Part shown: positions 25,415 to 33,812 of the stretch, piece after piece | Position numbering within the stretch: position 1 is the first letter of the stretch | How the letters are laid out: each line of letters starts with the position of its first letter | From: Bin55 sp965220235 | Lineage (GTDB): Bacteria; Pseudomonadota; Gammaproteobacteria; Pseudomonadales; Azotimanducaceae | Length of the DNA: 64,000 bases | Direction of reading: 5' to 3' | Assembly: GCA_965220235.1 (NCBI GenBank) | Contig: OZ244815.1 | Coordinates: 1,054,001-1,118,000, forward strand | The notes under the pieces: generated by a model | Seen by the model: the letters and a program-made list of their open reading frames with translations, nothing else | Databases searched by the model: none | What the model was told of the DNA's origin: nothing | Translations under genes and position numbers: made by a program

Positions 25415-26326
25415 CTAGATCCACTGCTTTGGATTTTGAAGGCAGTGCAGTAATTCGGCTTGTTCTTCGGTTTCGGCATCGTGACCATAGGTCCAACTAG
25501 CGCGTGGTGGCATCGACGCGAGCACGGATTCGATCCGTCTACCGCTCTGTAGTCCGTATCTCGTGCCGCGATCGTGAATGAGATTGAATTCCGCATATCG
25601 ACTGCGACGGTGCAACATCCAACTTTCGTCTTCGGGAGTTATTGAATGTTCCTTCCTTCGATTAAAGATCGTCGAATAGGCAGTGCGAAAGTGTTCGCAT
25701 ACATCTAGTACAAGCTCAAAGCAACTCGTGAAGTCGGGTTGGTTTAAGTCGTCGAAAAACAACCCGCCGATCCCTCGTGACTCACTGCGGTGAGGAAGAT
25801 AAAAGTACGAGTCACATTGTTGCTTGAATTGTTGATACTGCGATTGATCCCTACACGCACTGCGGGCATGTTTGTGCCAGGTGACCGCGTCTTCGACGTA
25901 TACAAAATGTGGCGTAAGATCCATACCACCGCCAAAATACCAGTGACCGTCCCCGTCGTCGACAAAGAAAAACCTTACGTTCATGTGGGTCGTAGGGACG
26001 CGAGGTAATCTCGGGTGCACGATAACTGATAACGCTGATGCGGAAAAAGGTTTGTCTGCTAGATGCGGATTTCTTGCCGATGCGGCGGAAGGCAGAGAGC
26101 TACCTTGACTGTGCGTGAAGTTGCATGCCGCTTTCTCAATCAAATCACCGTCACTACAGACGCGCGGTCGCGCGATGGATGAAGCGATCGCTATCGTCTC
26201 TGCTTGATGTGGCTGAACACTTGGATCTAGCTGATGTATTAATGTGTCCCAAGTCAGTTCTTGTTGAGACATAAAAGCGTCCCGAACAGAGCCTACGAGA
26301 TCTGCTTCGTTAGTGGACTTAGGCAT
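25415..26326 (-). CDS. hemF: Oxygen-dependent coproporphyrinogen III oxidase
   Basis: A 303-residue enzyme of the usual HemF length that converts coproporphyrinogen III to protoporphyrinogen IX using oxygen in heme synthesis. Signature stretches are VIVHPRLPRVPTTHMNVRFF, WYFGGGMDLTPHF, FLPHRSESRG-like FYLPHRSESRGIGGLFFDDL, YAEFNLIHDRGTRYGLQSGR and MPPRASWTYGH. The conserved histidines and the GGGMDLTP loop are intact. The start lies 2 bases after the stop of the CaiB-type gene, so the two are co-transcribed, although no metabolic link is obvious. Its presence indicates an aerobic lifestyle. Confidence 0.96.
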   Translation of the reverse strand: MPKSTNEADLVGSVRDAFMSQQELTWDTLIHQLDPSVQPHQAETIAIASSIARPRVCSDGDLIEKAACNFTHSQGSSLPSAASARNPHLADKPFSASALSVIVHPRLPRVPTTHMNVRFFFVDDGDGHWYFGGGMDLTPHFVYVEDAVTWHKHARSACRDQSQYQQFKQQCDSYFYLPHRSESRGIGGLFFDDLNQPDFTSCFELVLDVCEHFRTAYSTIFNRRKEHSITPEDESWMLHRRSRYAEFNLIHDRGTRYGLQSGRRIESVLASMPPRASWTYGHDAETEEQAELLHCLQNPKQWI

Positions 26327-26328
26327 TC

Positions 26329-27510
26329 CTAAACAGCACGTGCTTCGTGGAGCTCAGCAATCTCTTCGTCAGTGTACCCTAAGTCCGTCAATATCGCATC
26401 GGTGTGTTCGCCGAGTAGAGGTGCTCTCCTTCGAATCGAATTGTCGATTGAAGAAAAATTCATCGGCATGCGCGCGACCGGCGCCATACCCTCCACGCCT
26501 GGAAAGGCCGTATCAACGAGGAAGTTCATTGCTGCGACTTGCTCGTTCTCCAAAGTCTGTTGTGGGGCGAGCACTTCGCCACACGGGATTCGCGCGTCTT
26601 CCAGAGTACGCACGGCTTCCTCATTGGTACGTTCCCGCGTCCACTTTTGCATCCTTTCACTGATCTCGATAGCGTTTTCGCCACGGGATTCATCTGAGGC
26701 GAACTTGGGATCGTCAAGCCAGCAGTCTTCGCCCATTAAGTTAGCCCAGCGCTCGTATAACGGATTGCCGACGATTTGAACAAGAATCCAACCATCACGT
26801 GTCTGAAATACGTCTGAGGGTGCGGCCGTTTGTCCACGATTACCGGATGCGATCCGATTGTTTTTTAGGAAATGTTGCTCAATCAGCGTTCCGTTCGCAA
26901 CTGAGAGTGCGGATGCAAGTAAGGCTCCTTCAACATGCTGACCTTCGCCCGTTTGGTTTCGATTTACGATCGCCGCTAGTGTGGAGAGTGCGTTCAACGT
27001 ACCTGTCATAAAGTCAACGTACGGGAAATAGTTCTTCATCGGTTCGTCGGCATAACCAGTCATGTGCATGTTGCCAGACATGGCTTGTGCGACCCCGTCG
27101 AAACCTACTCGGGTCGCGTACGGACCTTGTGATCCAAATGCTGTGCTTGACGTCAAGATGATGTCGCTCTTGATGGTTTTTAGACTGTCATAGTCCATCC
27201 CCATGGTCTCAAGCGTATCTGGCGGCAGATTAGCGACGACAACATCTGCGGTTGCCACCAGTCGCTTGAGCACTTTGGCGCCTTCTGGTTTGCGTGGATT
27301 TAACGTGAACCCGAGTTTGTTGCGGTTTAACTGGAGAAATCCAGATCCGGGTAAGCCTTCACCGATCGGCGCAGTAAATCGATCCTCGCTCCCAGCGACT
27401 TTTTCAACCCGAATCACTTCGGCACCTAAATCGCCGAGTAATGCGCCACAGAACGGACCCGCAATATAACGACCGAAATCAAGAACGCGAATATCTTTGA
27501 GAACCGACAA
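26329..27510 (-). CDS. CaiB/BaiF family (class III) CoA transferase
   Basis: A 393-residue protein with the family start VLDFGRYIAGPFCGALLGDL, the CoA-binding region RNKLGFTLNPRKPEG and the catalytic aspartate in YVDFMTGTLNALS. The C-terminal lid segment is also present. Class III transferases move CoA between carboxylic acids by way of an aspartyl-CoA thioester. Substrates in the family include carnitine, bile acids, mesaconate and alpha-methylacyl-CoA (racemase). It diverges from a methylsuccinyl-CoA-dehydrogenase-like gene by ~100 bases, so a C5-diacid or branched acyl-CoA is one candidate substrate, by inference only. It is followed by hemF in the same operon. Confidence 0.9.
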   Translation of the reverse strand: MSVLKDIRVLDFGRYIAGPFCGALLGDLGAEVIRVEKVAGSEDRFTAPIGEGLPGSGFLQLNRNKLGFTLNPRKPEGAKVLKRLVATADVVVANLPPDTLETMGMDYDSLKTIKSDIILTSSTAFGSQGPYATRVGFDGVAQAMSGNMHMTGYADEPMKNYFPYVDFMTGTLNALSTLAAIVNRNQTGEGQHVEGALLASALSVANGTLIEQHFLKNNRIASGNRGQTAAPSDVFQTRDGWILVQIVGNPLYERWANLMGEDCWLDDPKFASDESRGENAIEISERMQKWTRERTNEEAVRTLEDARIPCGEVLAPQQTLENEQVAAMNFLVDTAFPGVEGMAPVARMPMNFSSIDNSIRRRAPLLGEHTDAILTDLGYTDEEIAELHEARAV

Positions 27511-27615
27511 ATCGAGCTGGCAAGATGGTTTTGGGGCGGAAATTATCCGCAGTGCCGCGAACTCCCTAATTTCAGGGAGGGGTGCGATGACCTAGCTTGT
27601 ACACTTCCGCGCGTG

Positions 27616-29232
27616 ATGAATCCGGAATGGCGATCATGCCTCGGCGATGGGTGGGCGACGTTACAACGAGCGCTCAAGCCATTGCGTGGTCGTGACTTGG
27701 ATGAAATACAGGTTCAGCTATACAAACACGCATTCGATTTCGCAAATCTGGCTGCGGCGGCTCACCTGATTGAGGAATATGAGCACCGCGATGATCGCGA
27801 GTCAGTGGATTCTCGACTAAGCGGAGAGATCGTCTCAATCTGGCTCGCAGATGGTTTGCGTGAGCTGAATGAGAATGTTGGAGCATATGCCGCTGATACG
27901 AGCGGCTTGAACAGTAATTCGTTGGCATTTATTCGTGAAGTCTGCGATCCGAACCGAATAAATCTCGTCCACGGTCTGTTGGAACAGCTCAATGGGAATA
28001 TACCTTGGGACGCCATTGACGCGGAAAAGGACGCGATGCGCACATCCGTCCGAAAGTTCTCGGATGAGGTAGTAGCGCCGCTTGCTGAACACGTTCATCG
28101 AGAAGACCAAATGATCCCATCTCAGATTTTGGACGGGGTAAGGGAATTAGGTTGTTTCGGATTCAGTGTGCCTACCGAATACGGAGGCTTGAAACCCGGC
28201 GATGGCGAGGATACGACTGGTATGGTCGTAGTCACTGAGGAACTCTCTCGCGGCTCACTAGGGGCTGCGGGGAGCCTGATCACACGCCCGGAGATCATCG
28301 TTCGAGCGTTATTGGAAGGTGGTACCGAGGAGCAACGTCAACGTTGGCTGCCAGGTCTTGCCGCGGGAGACCCACTCTGTGCCGTGTCGGTAACCGAGCC
28401 TAATACGGGATCGGACGTAGCATCCGTTGCGTTGAGCGCTCAAAAGACTGAAGGTGGTTGGCACCTAAATGGGGAGAAGACTTGGTGTACCTTCGCAGGC
28501 AAAGCGGGACTAATCCTTGTGCTGGCGCGTACTGATCGAGAAGCTGCACCGCCACATCGAGGCTTGTCGCTGTTTGTCATCGAGAAGCCAAGCATTGATG
28601 ACCAAGAATTCGTGGTGAAATCACCAGACGGTGGAATGTTGACCGGAAAATCTATTCCTACTCTAGGTTACCGTGGGATGCACTCGTTCAGCATGCATTA
28701 CGATGATTATTTCGTGCCGGATAACGCGCTAGTAGGGGAGGAATCGGGACTCAATCGTGGTTTCTATTACACCATGCGAGGTTTTTCTGGCGGTAGACTA
28801 CAGACCGCAGCGCGTGCGGTAGGTCTTATGCAAGCAGCGTTCGAGGCAGCATATGTATATGCGGGTGATCGGGTCGTGTTCGGTAATGCGGTTCGATCTT
28901 ACCCTCTAACTCGAGCCAAACTAGTCAACATGATGACTGCTATCGTTGCGATTCGACGATACTCCTACTCTGTCGCCTTGTTGATGGATCGGGACGAAGG
29001 CCAACTTGAAGCGAGTTTGGTGAAGTTGATCGCATGCCGTGCAGCGGAATCAGTAACACGGGAGGCGCTTCAAATCCACGGTGGCATGGGTTACGCGGAA
29101 GAGACTGCTGTCAGTCGTTATTTCGTAGACGCGCGCGTGCTATCAATTTTCGAAGGCGCGGAGGAGACGCTCGCCCTGAAGGTAGTTGGACGCGCGATAT
29201 TTGATGAAGTCGAAAAAAGAGTTACCAGCTAG
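27616..29232 (+). CDS. Long acyl-CoA dehydrogenase resembling (2S)-methylsuccinyl-CoA dehydrogenase
   Basis: A 538-residue flavoenzyme, ~150 residues longer than ordinary acyl-CoA dehydrogenases because of an extra N-terminal helical domain. This architecture and the junction NIPWDAIDAEKDAMRTSVRK resemble methylsuccinyl-CoA dehydrogenase of the ethylmalonyl-CoA pathway. The core has FGFSVPTEYGGL, TEPNTGSDVASVAL, GEKTWCTFAGKAGLI, GRLQTAARAVGLMQAAFEAA and LQIHGGMGYAEETAVSR, and the catalytic-glutamate segment SIFEGAEETLAL. It would oxidise methylsuccinyl-CoA to mesaconyl-CoA or act on another branched acyl-CoA. No other ethylmalonyl-CoA pathway gene is in the window, so the specific substrate is uncertain. 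GTG 27613 directly precedes the chosen ATG. Confidence 0.85.
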   Translation: MNPEWRSCLGDGWATLQRALKPLRGRDLDEIQVQLYKHAFDFANLAAAAHLIEEYEHRDDRESVDSRLSGEIVSIWLADGLRELNENVGAYAADTSGLNSNSLAFIREVCDPNRINLVHGLLEQLNGNIPWDAIDAEKDAMRTSVRKFSDEVVAPLAEHVHREDQMIPSQILDGVRELGCFGFSVPTEYGGLKPGDGEDTTGMVVVTEELSRGSLGAAGSLITRPEIIVRALLEGGTEEQRQRWLPGLAAGDPLCAVSVTEPNTGSDVASVALSAQKTEGGWHLNGEKTWCTFAGKAGLILVLARTDREAAPPHRGLSLFVIEKPSIDDQEFVVKSPDGGMLTGKSIPTLGYRGMHSFSMHYDDYFVPDNALVGEESGLNRGFYYTMRGFSGGRLQTAARAVGLMQAAFEAAYVYAGDRVVFGNAVRSYPLTRAKLVNMMTAIVAIRRYSYSVALLMDRDEGQLEASLVKLIACRAAESVTREALQIHGGMGYAEETAVSRYFVDARVLSIFEGAEETLALKVVGRAIFDEVEKRVTS

Positions 29233-29314
29233 TCATGGTGTCAACGGAGAGACCGTAAGCCATGTCTCCGGCACCAAGTGTAAAGGATGTCCCAAGGAAG
29301 GACCCGCTGGGAAA

Positions 29315-29389
29315 TGGAGCGGGAAACGGGATTTGAACCCGCGACCCCAACCTTGGCAAGGTTGTGCTCTACCACTGAGCTATTCCCGC
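29315..29389 (-). tRNA. tRNA-Gly (GCC anticodon)
   Basis: On the minus strand the gene starts GCGGGAATAGCTCAGTGGTA and ends with the T-arm GGTTCAAATCC, acceptor strand TTCCCGC, discriminator U and an encoded CCA. Acceptor strands GCGGGAA/TTCCCGC pair over seven bases. The anticodon loop CTTGCCAAG gives GCC, reading GGC and GGU glycine codons. The gene sits between the acyl-CoA dehydrogenase and queF. No integrated element is seen at its 3' end. Confidence 0.96.
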
Positions 29390-29400
29390 AAGCGGCAATC

Positions 29401-29428
29401 ATTTTAAGCAAATCAGACACTCTCTAAA
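29401..29428 (-). promoter_or_regulatory. Candidate promoter for tRNA-Gly
   Basis: On the minus strand TTTAGA (29423-29428) is followed after 16 bases by TAAAAT (29401-29406), which ends 11 bases before the tRNA 5' end. A G+C-rich stretch (GCCGC) just downstream fits the discriminator of stable-RNA promoters. Confidence 0.45.
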
Positions 29429-29433
29429 CGGAT

Positions 29434-30237
29434 TTGAACGTGGATTCGCGAGCATCGATTACTGCCGCTGCTAATGACCTAGTAGCTATCAAGCGCGCTG
29501 ATCAGCGAGAGAAAACCCTTGATTCGCACGAGTTCGTCGGGTTCGGTGCCGATATATGGCGAACAAGCGAATTGACCTGGCTAGATATACGAGGTAAACC
29601 CAAGCGTGGGGATCTGACGCTCTCTGTACCGTGTGACTCATTGAGTATGGTCGAGAGCAAATCGCTGAAGTTATTCCTAATGTCCTTCGCGATGGTCCAG
29701 TTCGACTCGAAAGAGGACGTAGAAAGCATTATCGTAGAAGCTCTAAATAATTCTCTAGATACAGGATGCGATGTAGAAGTAAATACAACGTCAACTGGCT
29801 TTACTTTCGACCAAAGTTACATCGAGCGATCACACCGAATCGACTATATCTCGCTTGGTATGTCATCCTTCGAGGTGACTCCTGATTTACTCGCGCCGAG
29901 GCGCAGTGCTGGTCGAATCAGTGGGAGATACCACACGGATCTGTTTCGTTGTCTGTGTCCGATTTCTTCGCAACCGGATTACGCGACGATCGTCGTGTCA
30001 TTGAACGACGCATGGTTTAGTGCGGAGTCCTTGCTTTCATACCTACTTTCCTATCGAACGCATCAAGGATTTCACGAGAGTACGATCGAACGGATTTATC
30101 AGGATATAAACGAGGTTTGTGGTCCGAAGGAGATATCTGTGTTAGGCAGTTTTGCGCGACGAGGTGGAATTGATATAAGCCCGTTTCGTAGTAGCGAAAA
30201 AACGAACGTACCCAACTGGCGCTCTAGCTTGAGTTGA
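29434..30237 (+). CDS. queF: NADPH-dependent 7-cyano-7-deazaguanine reductase (long form)
   Basis: A 267-residue QueF of the bimodular (YqcD/E. coli-like) type that reduces preQ0 to preQ1 in queuosine synthesis. The N-terminal module has FHGTDIW-like FGFGADIW-region residues, ELTWLDIRGKP, and the VESKSLKLFLMSF motif that binds NADPH and substrate. The catalytic cysteine is C175 in CLCPISSQPD, and D182 lies seven residues later, the same spacing as C190/D197 in E. coli. The C-terminus has YRTHQGFHE and FARRGGIDISPFRS. The start is TTG 29434 or GTG 29440; no ATG is available. It diverges from tRNA-Gly. Confidence 0.93.
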   Translation: MNVDSRASITAAANDLVAIKRADQREKTLDSHEFVGFGADIWRTSELTWLDIRGKPKRGDLTLSVPCDSLSMVESKSLKLFLMSFAMVQFDSKEDVESIIVEALNNSLDTGCDVEVNTTSTGFTFDQSYIERSHRIDYISLGMSSFEVTPDLLAPRRSAGRISGRYHTDLFRCLCPISSQPDYATIVVSLNDAWFSAESLLSYLLSYRTHQGFHESTIERIYQDINEVCGPKEISVLGSFARRGGIDISPFRSSEKTNVPNWRSSLS

Positions 30238-30271
30238 GCACTTAGGTTAGGTCATCGCGATCAGTGATCCG

Positions 30272-33200
30272 TCAATACGACTGAGCGGTCTCGGGAGTCC
30301 ATCGAATTGCATCGATGACGGTGGTACCGTAACCGCTATCTGACGAAATGCTCACGATCACCGACTCATTCGGCAGTTCAAACGTACCCAAGTCGTTCCA
30401 ACCTGCTTGCATCTGTTTTCCTTCAAATTCGATAGGACCGTCAGTATCACCGATTCGCAACCGTAGATCGAAGTTTGCCCACTCATTCCCTTCAGCAAGC
30501 AGAATTTGATAGCGACCGAACCCTCGTAATTGCCGTCCGCTTGGATCAGAGATGTCGGGAAGGTGGTACTCAAGTCTCCACGAGCCTACGGTGGGTATGT
30601 TGGCCGTAAAGTGTGCCATTGGCGCTGAATCGAAACTCTCTGCCCTTACAAACGTCTTTCTGTACCTTCCGAACGCGGTATCTGCTTGTTGGCGCATCCA
30701 TTCGTTATCGCTTAGATATGTAAATCCGCCTGCAGACTTCAGTCCAGCATCCAATCCATTCGATATAGTCCTATTTGGAGTGATCGAACCGACATTGAAT
30801 TTAAAAAAGGGTACGTCTTCAGTAGAAACGTCGACCGAAAACCCCGGATCGAGATCATCAATTATGATCGAATTGCCTTCTTCGATAGACCAACTCGTTA
30901 CCGTGATAAATGGTTTCGGTGAACGAGTTACTTCGGGAGGCTGCTGATCACCTTCCATTGGAACTGCGAAAGATTCGCGATTGAGACTAAGGTACGGATT
31001 GAATTGAATTACCTCGATGGGTGACGAGGATTGAATAGCGAGCTCGACTGAGCTCTCGCCAGCTAACTGAACTGGATCTGTCGAAACGAATTCATATCCG
31101 TTGGTTGTCCGCTGCTGTTCTGTCGCATATTCGAGTGCGAAGAACCCTAAATTCGACTCTGCGTTTTCAACAGACAGACTGCTCTCATAAACCGGTGTGC
31201 CGTCGGGCGAATCGGGCAAACGGACTGTCGTAGCGTTGCTCGTTCGAAATCCGGCTGGTTTGATGCCGTTGAACCAACCAACAGTTGCTTCTTCTAGCGG
31301 AATTTCGAGTTCTTCTCCGACGGCAACAAGGTCAGCGTACGTAAACGACTCGCTTTGGAAACGATCGCTGATCGTTGCGAGCAGCTGAGCAACTTGATCC
31401 GGACCGTAAAGAGCTAGCAACAGGTCGCCGACCTGAGCGCCTAGAAGAAGCTGGGAATGATGATGCGTAGTTTCATTCCAATCTGCGTCTTGATATCCCT
31501 CGAGTAGCGCTTGCCAGACTTCGGGCCGGTTCACATATACAGAGAAGAACATATCACTTAACGTATAGGTTCTTGACTCAGTTGCGATGTTTCGAACACC
31601 TATACGAGCCGATGATTGCAGATCATCATCGACAAGGACGTACGCTGAATAGAAACCGCCTTCAATGTCAAATAATCTGAGCATCAAGTAATCCAACACG
31701 AAGCTAAGTGACTCAGCGCCGTAGCCGGTTGGATACGTCTGGAACGCGAAAAGATTGCGCGTCGTCGCGGTAATGGCATCGCCGCCGGAGATGTCGTTCT
31801 TGAAATAGCTCTGTAGGTACGCAAATTGCTTCGAGCGCTTCTCTGCGTCCGTCAAATTTCCATCGTTGGCAATGGCGTGAAGAGGAGTATGGAAATGTGC
31901 TTCTAGGAACTCGCCTTCCCGAAGAAGAAATATCCCGGGCTGGGTTCGCGTTGAAGGTTTGTGTGTACTTTGAACAAACGTGTGTAGGTAATTCGGTACT
32001 TCGATAACGGAATACGCCTCAAATGGGTAGTTAAACCCTAGTTCTCTGGATCGTCGAAGAAATTCGGATATTTCGTCTTTCAGTTCGTGCACAATCGGCG
32101 CGAATAAATCGATATTCCTCACGTTAGCTGGCGAAACCAGTAATTCGAATTCAATACCGTCGACGTTAATCGACCGACGTTCGAATTCTGACGTGAACAA
32201 CGCAACCTTATGAACCGGACTCTTCGGTGTGAAATGGAATACGTTCGCTTCAAACTGACTCTCACTGCTAGCTTTTCCGGGACCTCCTACGTGCCATTTC
32301 TCCGGAACGCTGACGACGAGGTCCGCATTGAAGAAGTCTCGTGGACGATTTTTATTCGGGTCGCGATAGAGGTGATTTCCGGGTAGGGGATACCATGCCA
32401 CAGCTGGCATCAGTGCTACGTAGTTCTTATGTTCGATAGACGCGTGAGTACCGTAAGCGACCAGTCTCCTTTCAATTTCGTCGAGCGAATGACTAGCTGT
32501 AGAACGATTTTCTAGGTAAGCAAAGTCGGGGTTGAGGCGTCCCTTGGCTCGAACGTTGAGAACAAAGGCTGTTTCCTCCGGCACCGGGGTCGGAGGCTGT
32601 ACGAGGAGGACACCGTACTCAAACGTGAAAGGAACCGACTCGTCGTTCAATGAGACATGTTCAATCTCGTATCCAGGATTTAGTGAGAAAACCACCGGAT
32701 TAACTGCTTCGTTCACATTCACTTCAAGGTCTATGTCAATTTCGATCGACTCAGCGGGATGTATGTCAATCGTCCCATTCATCGCGACCACATCAATAAC
32801 CGGCAAATTAGTGTGTGCGTTATGCGCGTGGTAGAAATCTCTGTGTTCGTCGATCGGACTCCAGCGTAGTTCGTTGACAGCTGCAACTCCACCGAACCAA
32901 ATTGCTGCCATCGCGCTGACGTACGCTAAATAGCTTGTTCTGTTTCGGCGATCTAGTCGGGGATATTGAAGTGTCACAACATATAGGAACGCGCATGCAA
33001 GCAATAGGAGTAAACCCCTTTGCAATATCAGCAACGAGGAAGGAAATACTGGCGCGAGCTCGGAAGGGAGTTGTGAATTCAGCACGCTCACGCCCCAGAA
33101 AAACTGGGAAAACCCGGGCACAGTGTTTTGTAGCCAGAAAAATAGGATCATCAGTGCGATTGATATAGTTGTGGCGATCAATCGAAACCGCACCAGCGCC

Positions 33201-33760
33201 GTAACGAGCATCACTGTCGCCGTCCAAAAAAGCACGTACGGAAAAACGTCGAGCACCAACGTTGCGATCGTGCTAACAAGCTCCGGCCTTCGGAATCCGG
33301 TCGACGGTAGCGCAAACTCGCAAATTACCCCAAGTAGGTAATAGGAGCAAATGAACGCGACAATAACAAAATAGAACAGCAAGGAGATCCCAAGTGCGCG
33401 CCCAAAAACAATTTGAAGATTGGTTATAGGGAGCGTTGAAATCACCTCCTCAAGACGTGCTCGTCTATCTCGCGATAAAAAATCAAACGCAATAAAGACG
33501 ATGCCAAACGAGATTAGAAACTGGAACTCGGAAAAGGCTTTCATCGGAAGTAGCAGCGGAGACGACGTCTCGAACGCGCTTGAACTAATCACCGACATTT
33601 CGCGGTAAAACAGGAACTGCTCAAGCGAGTAGCTCACAACCGAAACTCCGGCGACGATTAGTACAAAAAACCATGTTCTGAGGAGTCGGACGTTGATTCG
33701 TATCTCGGTTACCGCAACGGCCCACGTTGAACTGAAACCGATTAGAAACTTTTTCAACAT
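30272..33760 (-). CDS. Fusion of ABC-2-type permease domain, M1-peptidase-like ectodomain and golvesin-like C-terminal domain
   Basis: A 1162-residue protein. The first ~300 residues hold about seven membrane helices of ABC-2 permease character (ISTLPITNLQIVFGRALGIS is the typical permease coupling segment). Residues ~320-800 resemble the beta and catalytic regions of M1 aminopeptidases (GFNYPFEAYSVIEVPNYLHT). I find no HExxH zinc motif in that region, so peptidase activity is unlikely. Residues ~1005-1160 look like a golvesin/xanthan-lyase-type carbohydrate-binding beta domain (AGWNDLGTFELPN, VIDAIRW). The usual partner ATPase gene is absent: the only same-strand neighbour is the DUF1214 gene 52 bases upstream. 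A role in envelope or glycan remodelling is possible but unproven. Confidence 0.75.
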   Translation of the reverse strand: MLKKFLIGFSSTWAVAVTEIRINVRLLRTWFFVLIVAGVSVVSYSLEQFLFYREMSVISSSAFETSSPLLLPMKAFSEFQFLISFGIVFIAFDFLSRDRRARLEEVISTLPITNLQIVFGRALGISLLFYFVIVAFICSYYLLGVICEFALPSTGFRRPELVSTIATLVLDVFPYVLFWTATVMLVTALVRFRLIATTISIALMILFFWLQNTVPGFSQFFWGVSVLNSQLPSELAPVFPSSLLILQRGLLLLLACAFLYVVTLQYPRLDRRNRTSYLAYVSAMAAIWFGGVAAVNELRWSPIDEHRDFYHAHNAHTNLPVIDVVAMNGTIDIHPAESIEIDIDLEVNVNEAVNPVVFSLNPGYEIEHVSLNDESVPFTFEYGVLLVQPPTPVPEETAFVLNVRAKGRLNPDFAYLENRSTASHSLDEIERRLVAYGTHASIEHKNYVALMPAVAWYPLPGNHLYRDPNKNRPRDFFNADLVVSVPEKWHVGGPGKASSESQFEANVFHFTPKSPVHKVALFTSEFERRSINVDGIEFELLVSPANVRNIDLFAPIVHELKDEISEFLRRSRELGFNYPFEAYSVIEVPNYLHTFVQSTHKPSTRTQPGIFLLREGEFLEAHFHTPLHAIANDGNLTDAEKRSKQFAYLQSYFKNDISGGDAITATTRNLFAFQTYPTGYGAESLSFVLDYLMLRLFDIEGGFYSAYVLVDDDLQSSARIGVRNIATESRTYTLSDMFFSVYVNRPEVWQALLEGYQDADWNETTHHHSQLLLGAQVGDLLLALYGPDQVAQLLATISDRFQSESFTYADLVAVGEELEIPLEEATVGWFNGIKPAGFRTSNATTVRLPDSPDGTPVYESSLSVENAESNLGFFALEYATEQQRTTNGYEFVSTDPVQLAGESSVELAIQSSSPIEVIQFNPYLSLNRESFAVPMEGDQQPPEVTRSPKPFITVTSWSIEEGNSIIIDDLDPGFSVDVSTEDVPFFKFNVGSITPNRTISNGLDAGLKSAGGFTYLSDNEWMRQQADTAFGRYRKTFVRAESFDSAPMAHFTANIPTVGSWRLEYHLPDISDPSGRQLRGFGRYQILLAEGNEWANFDLRLRIGDTDGPIEFEGKQMQAGWNDLGTFELPNESVIVSISSDSGYGTTVIDAIRWTPETAQSY

Positions 33761-33812
33761 ACGCTTGATTCTTGAAGACCGTTCGCTTTAACCTTCGAAA
33801 CTGTCTGCTTTC

